Below, piece after piece: positions 63,851-64,000 of a stretch of DNA of 64,000 nucleotides. The DNA is from Bacteroidota bacterium. Its GTDB lineage: Bacteria; Bacteroidota; Bacteroidia; Bacteroidales; Lentimicrobiaceae. The translations under genes were made by a program, and so were the position numbers. Numbering within the stretch: the first letter of the stretch is position 1; every line of letters begins with the position of its first letter. The stretch spans positions 418,890-482,889 of the forward strand of contig JAEZDY010000023.1 of the NCBI GenBank assembly GCA_023417935.1, given 5' to 3'. Under the pieces are notes generated by a model, which was not told the DNA's origin, searched no databases, and saw only the letters and a list, made by a program, of their open reading frames with translations.

Positions 63851-64000
63851 AATATCTTGGGAAGATTGTACTACTGCTCTTTTATACCAACAGTGACTTC
63901 AATGAGCTACCCGCTGAAGTGCTAAACACACTTACTCAGCTAACTAAAAACGAAACAGTAAAAAAGGAAGCTGCCCTGGTTGAGAAGTGGGTGGTAATGG
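63751..64000 (+). pseudogene. Out-of-frame continuation of the beta-helix protein, cut by the window end
   Basis: From about 63740 to the last base the next frame is open without a stop. It reads as a helical protein segment (VPNLPTKPALVAMLQREL, then YLGKIVLLLFYTNSDFNEL and LVEKWVVM). The preceding frame instead degenerates into a Cys/Leu-rich tail and stops at 63850. One missing base near 63735-63750 joins the two. The gene runs on past the window. Confidence 0.6.

Noticed and set aside
1..64000. tRNA, rRNA, insertion sequence, toxin-antitoxin or defence genes
   Set aside because: I looked for tRNA loop sequences, transposase and integrase motifs and known defence domains by eye on both strands and saw none; a covariance-model or profile search would be needed to exclude small RNAs.

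Overview
The window looks like a chromosome segment of a free-living or sediment-type member of the Bacteroidota, probably class Bacteroidia. It is AT-rich, and many genes are preceded by the Bacteroidota -7 promoter element TAnnTTTG instead of a Shine-Dalgarno sequence. It carries a SusD/RagB C-terminus, a type IX secretion C-terminal sorting domain, a GIN-domain/beta-barrel protein, a DUF6266 protein and OstA/LptD-type envelope proteins. I see no rRNA, tRNA, CRISPR array, transposase or phage gene. Most genes are ordinary chromosomal ones.

Layout. 0-2.4 kb: end of a SusD-like gene, ornithine aminotransferase (rocD) and a lipoprotein. 2.4-8.8 kb (minus): bifunctional (p)ppGpp enzyme, a Fur-family regulator, purA and a cytochrome c maturation set ccmB-ccmC-small ccmD-like gene-ccmE; no ccmA is present. 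9-17.3 kb: a large T9SS-exported protein, an 11-bp tandem repeat, GAPDH, lepA and a kinase/response-regulator pair. 17.4-20.8 kb: ECF sigma factor, probable anti-sigma factor and a GIN-domain barrel protein. 20.8-23.6 kb: yebC, then an Lgt-like membrane protein whose frame breaks and continues as an outer-membrane-barrel-like domain. 23.6-26.9 kb: an acetate operon pta-(3-hydroxyacyl-CoA dehydrogenase)-ackA. 27-35.1 kb: an envelope block with an OstA-like protein, DUF389 protein, MCE/MlaD protein, peptidoglycan amidase and LptD. 35.2-45 kb: ClC channel with CBS domains, PAP2 phosphatase, small acetyltransferase, hybrid kinase, sigma-54 activator and a secreted GH2 beta-mannosidase.

45-52.9 kb (all minus) reads like a stress and DNA-repair island: Ku, a LigD with phosphoesterase and polymerase but no ligase domain, a soluble histidine kinase 6 bp downstream, small membrane proteins, lipoproteins, barrels, an OmpA/glycine-zipper lipoprotein and an M48 protease. 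53-59.6 kb: a DUF6266 gene behind another 11-bp tandem array, then a minus-strand operon thioredoxin-like protein-panC-panD-flippase-like protein-rfaE2-radA-S1 RNA-binding protein. 59.7-64 kb: flavodoxin, a palindromic repeat, M28 aminopeptidase with PDZ domain, GtrA, a third short tandem array and a 5'-truncated, frameshifted fragment of a large beta-helix surface protein that leaves the window.

The observations most worth following are the Lgt-like/barrel fusion with its frameshift, the NHEJ operon with split LigD and its own kinase, LptD with exactly two cysteines placed for an interdomain disulfide, the CXXXY-type CcmE, three intergenic arrays with a unit near one DNA helical turn, and promoter motifs that almost touch the start codons of lepA and the ClC gene. 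I found no convincing wholly new defence or mobile system.
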